The notes below the pieces were generated by a model that was not told where the DNA came from, did no database searches, and saw nothing but the letters and a program-made list of their open reading frames with translations. Below are positions 63,756 to 64,000 of a stretch of 64,000 nucleotides of DNA, one piece after another. This stretch comes from Rhodobacteraceae bacterium UBA6796 (GTDB taxonomy: Bacteria; Pseudomonadota; Alphaproteobacteria; Rhodobacterales; Rhodobacteraceae). Position 1 is the stretch's first letter, and each line of letters begins with the position of its first letter. Position numbers and translations under genes: made by a program. The stretch is taken from assembly GCA_002452815.1 (NCBI GenBank), contig DKFM01000024.1, positions 14,984 through 78,983 of the forward strand, read 5' to 3'.

Positions 63756-64000
63756 ATGACCGAAGAGATCCAAGCCGTCGGGCCCCGTCTGAACGAAGCA
63801 GCCCCGGCCTTCGACGCCCCCACCACCCATGGTCGCAAGACGCTGGAAGATTACCGCGGCAAGTGGCTGATCCTGTTTTCCCACCCGGCGGATTTCACGC
63901 CGGTCTGCACCACCGAATTCATCGCCTTCGCCAAGCGCCAGGATGACTTTGCCGCCCGCGATACCGAGCTTCTGGGTCTGTCCATCGACAGCCATTACAG
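63756..64000 (+). CDS. Peroxiredoxin, 1-Cys/Prx6 or AhpC type (partial at window edge)
   Basis: Reduces hydrogen peroxide and organic peroxides. Eighty-one residues are visible: [50 protein letters not shown], with the peroxidatic Cys in the FTPVCTTE motif (PxxxTxxC pattern). The rest lies beyond the window, so the resolving Cys cannot be judged. GGAC-CGCAGAA precedes the ATG. Divergent from oxyR, which most likely controls it. Confidence 0.92.
   Translation, partial: MTEEIQAVGPRLNEAAPAFDAPTTHGRKTLEDYRGKWLILFSHPADFTPVCTTEFIAFAKRQDDFAARDTELLGLSIDSHY

Overview
The window is 64 kb of a high-GC alphaproteobacterial chromosome, almost certainly a member of the Rhodobacteraceae (Rhodobacter/Paracoccus type). 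The evidence is protein-level gene content and order: lysC followed by ptsP, a short NAD kinase, a 106-aa 'antifreeze'-type protein and a 61-aa membrane protein of kinds typical of that family, a MaeB malic enzyme, and TTTGCAAA-type ScfR/PccR motifs. I see no rRNA, tRNA, transposase, phage gene or CRISPR array. Both window edges cut genes: an FAD-linked oxidase on the left and a peroxiredoxin on the right.

Layout. 1-9.8 kb: oxidase 3' end, mtnP-apt purine/methionine salvage pair, a drug/metabolite exporter, flavin reductase, GNAT, EcsC-like protein, an 18-repeat MORN protein, nadE and a PfkB kinase. 10.1-15.0 kb: a tightly overlapping set of a small Cys-containing membrane protein, two NosL-type copper proteins, a short membrane-anchored protein, an FtsX-type permease, a LolD/MacB-type ATPase and an eight- or nine-helix membrane protein with CC and HHCPFC motifs. 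This is the most unusual locus and looks like a copper (or metal/thiol) ABC system. 15.2-18.3 kb: a proXWV-type glycine betaine/proline importer. 18.3-25.5 kb: LysR regulator divergent from a YeiH exporter, ptsP, lysC and an atypical pyruvate kinase. 25.6-37.4 kb: SDR, DUF1178, Nudix, Thr dehydratase-like enzyme, GMC oxidoreductase, an RND efflux pair, small envelope proteins, cytochrome b561 and an alpha/beta hydrolase. 37.5-43.1 kb: glyA, nadK and a two-gene phosphorelay (response regulator with an altered GAFTGA loop, hybrid kinase). 43.2-47.7 kb: prpE with TTTGCAAA operators, and maeB. 47.8-51.4 kb: cdd-deoA-deoB-upp, a translationally coupled nucleoside salvage operon. 51.5-57.5 kb: SPOR protein, a possible dead M48-like protein, acyl-CoA synthetase, a second EamA exporter, a sulfotransferase. 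57.6-61.6 kb: GST-thiolase-FadB beta-oxidation operon. 61.6-64 kb: a gap with a long inverted repeat enclosing a glycine-riboswitch-like RNA, two small genes, and oxyR divergent from peroxiredoxin.

Together the genes cover mainly central and salvage metabolism, propionate/fatty-acid use (prpE, maeB, fadAB, acyl-CoA synthetase), osmoprotectant uptake, efflux and peroxide defence. A family of intergenic inverted repeats with a (GA)GTATTT..CCAAGAAGAA / GGGATATTTG..CCAGAAAGAA core lies in four convergent gene junctions and in one further gap, and probably acts in transcription termination.
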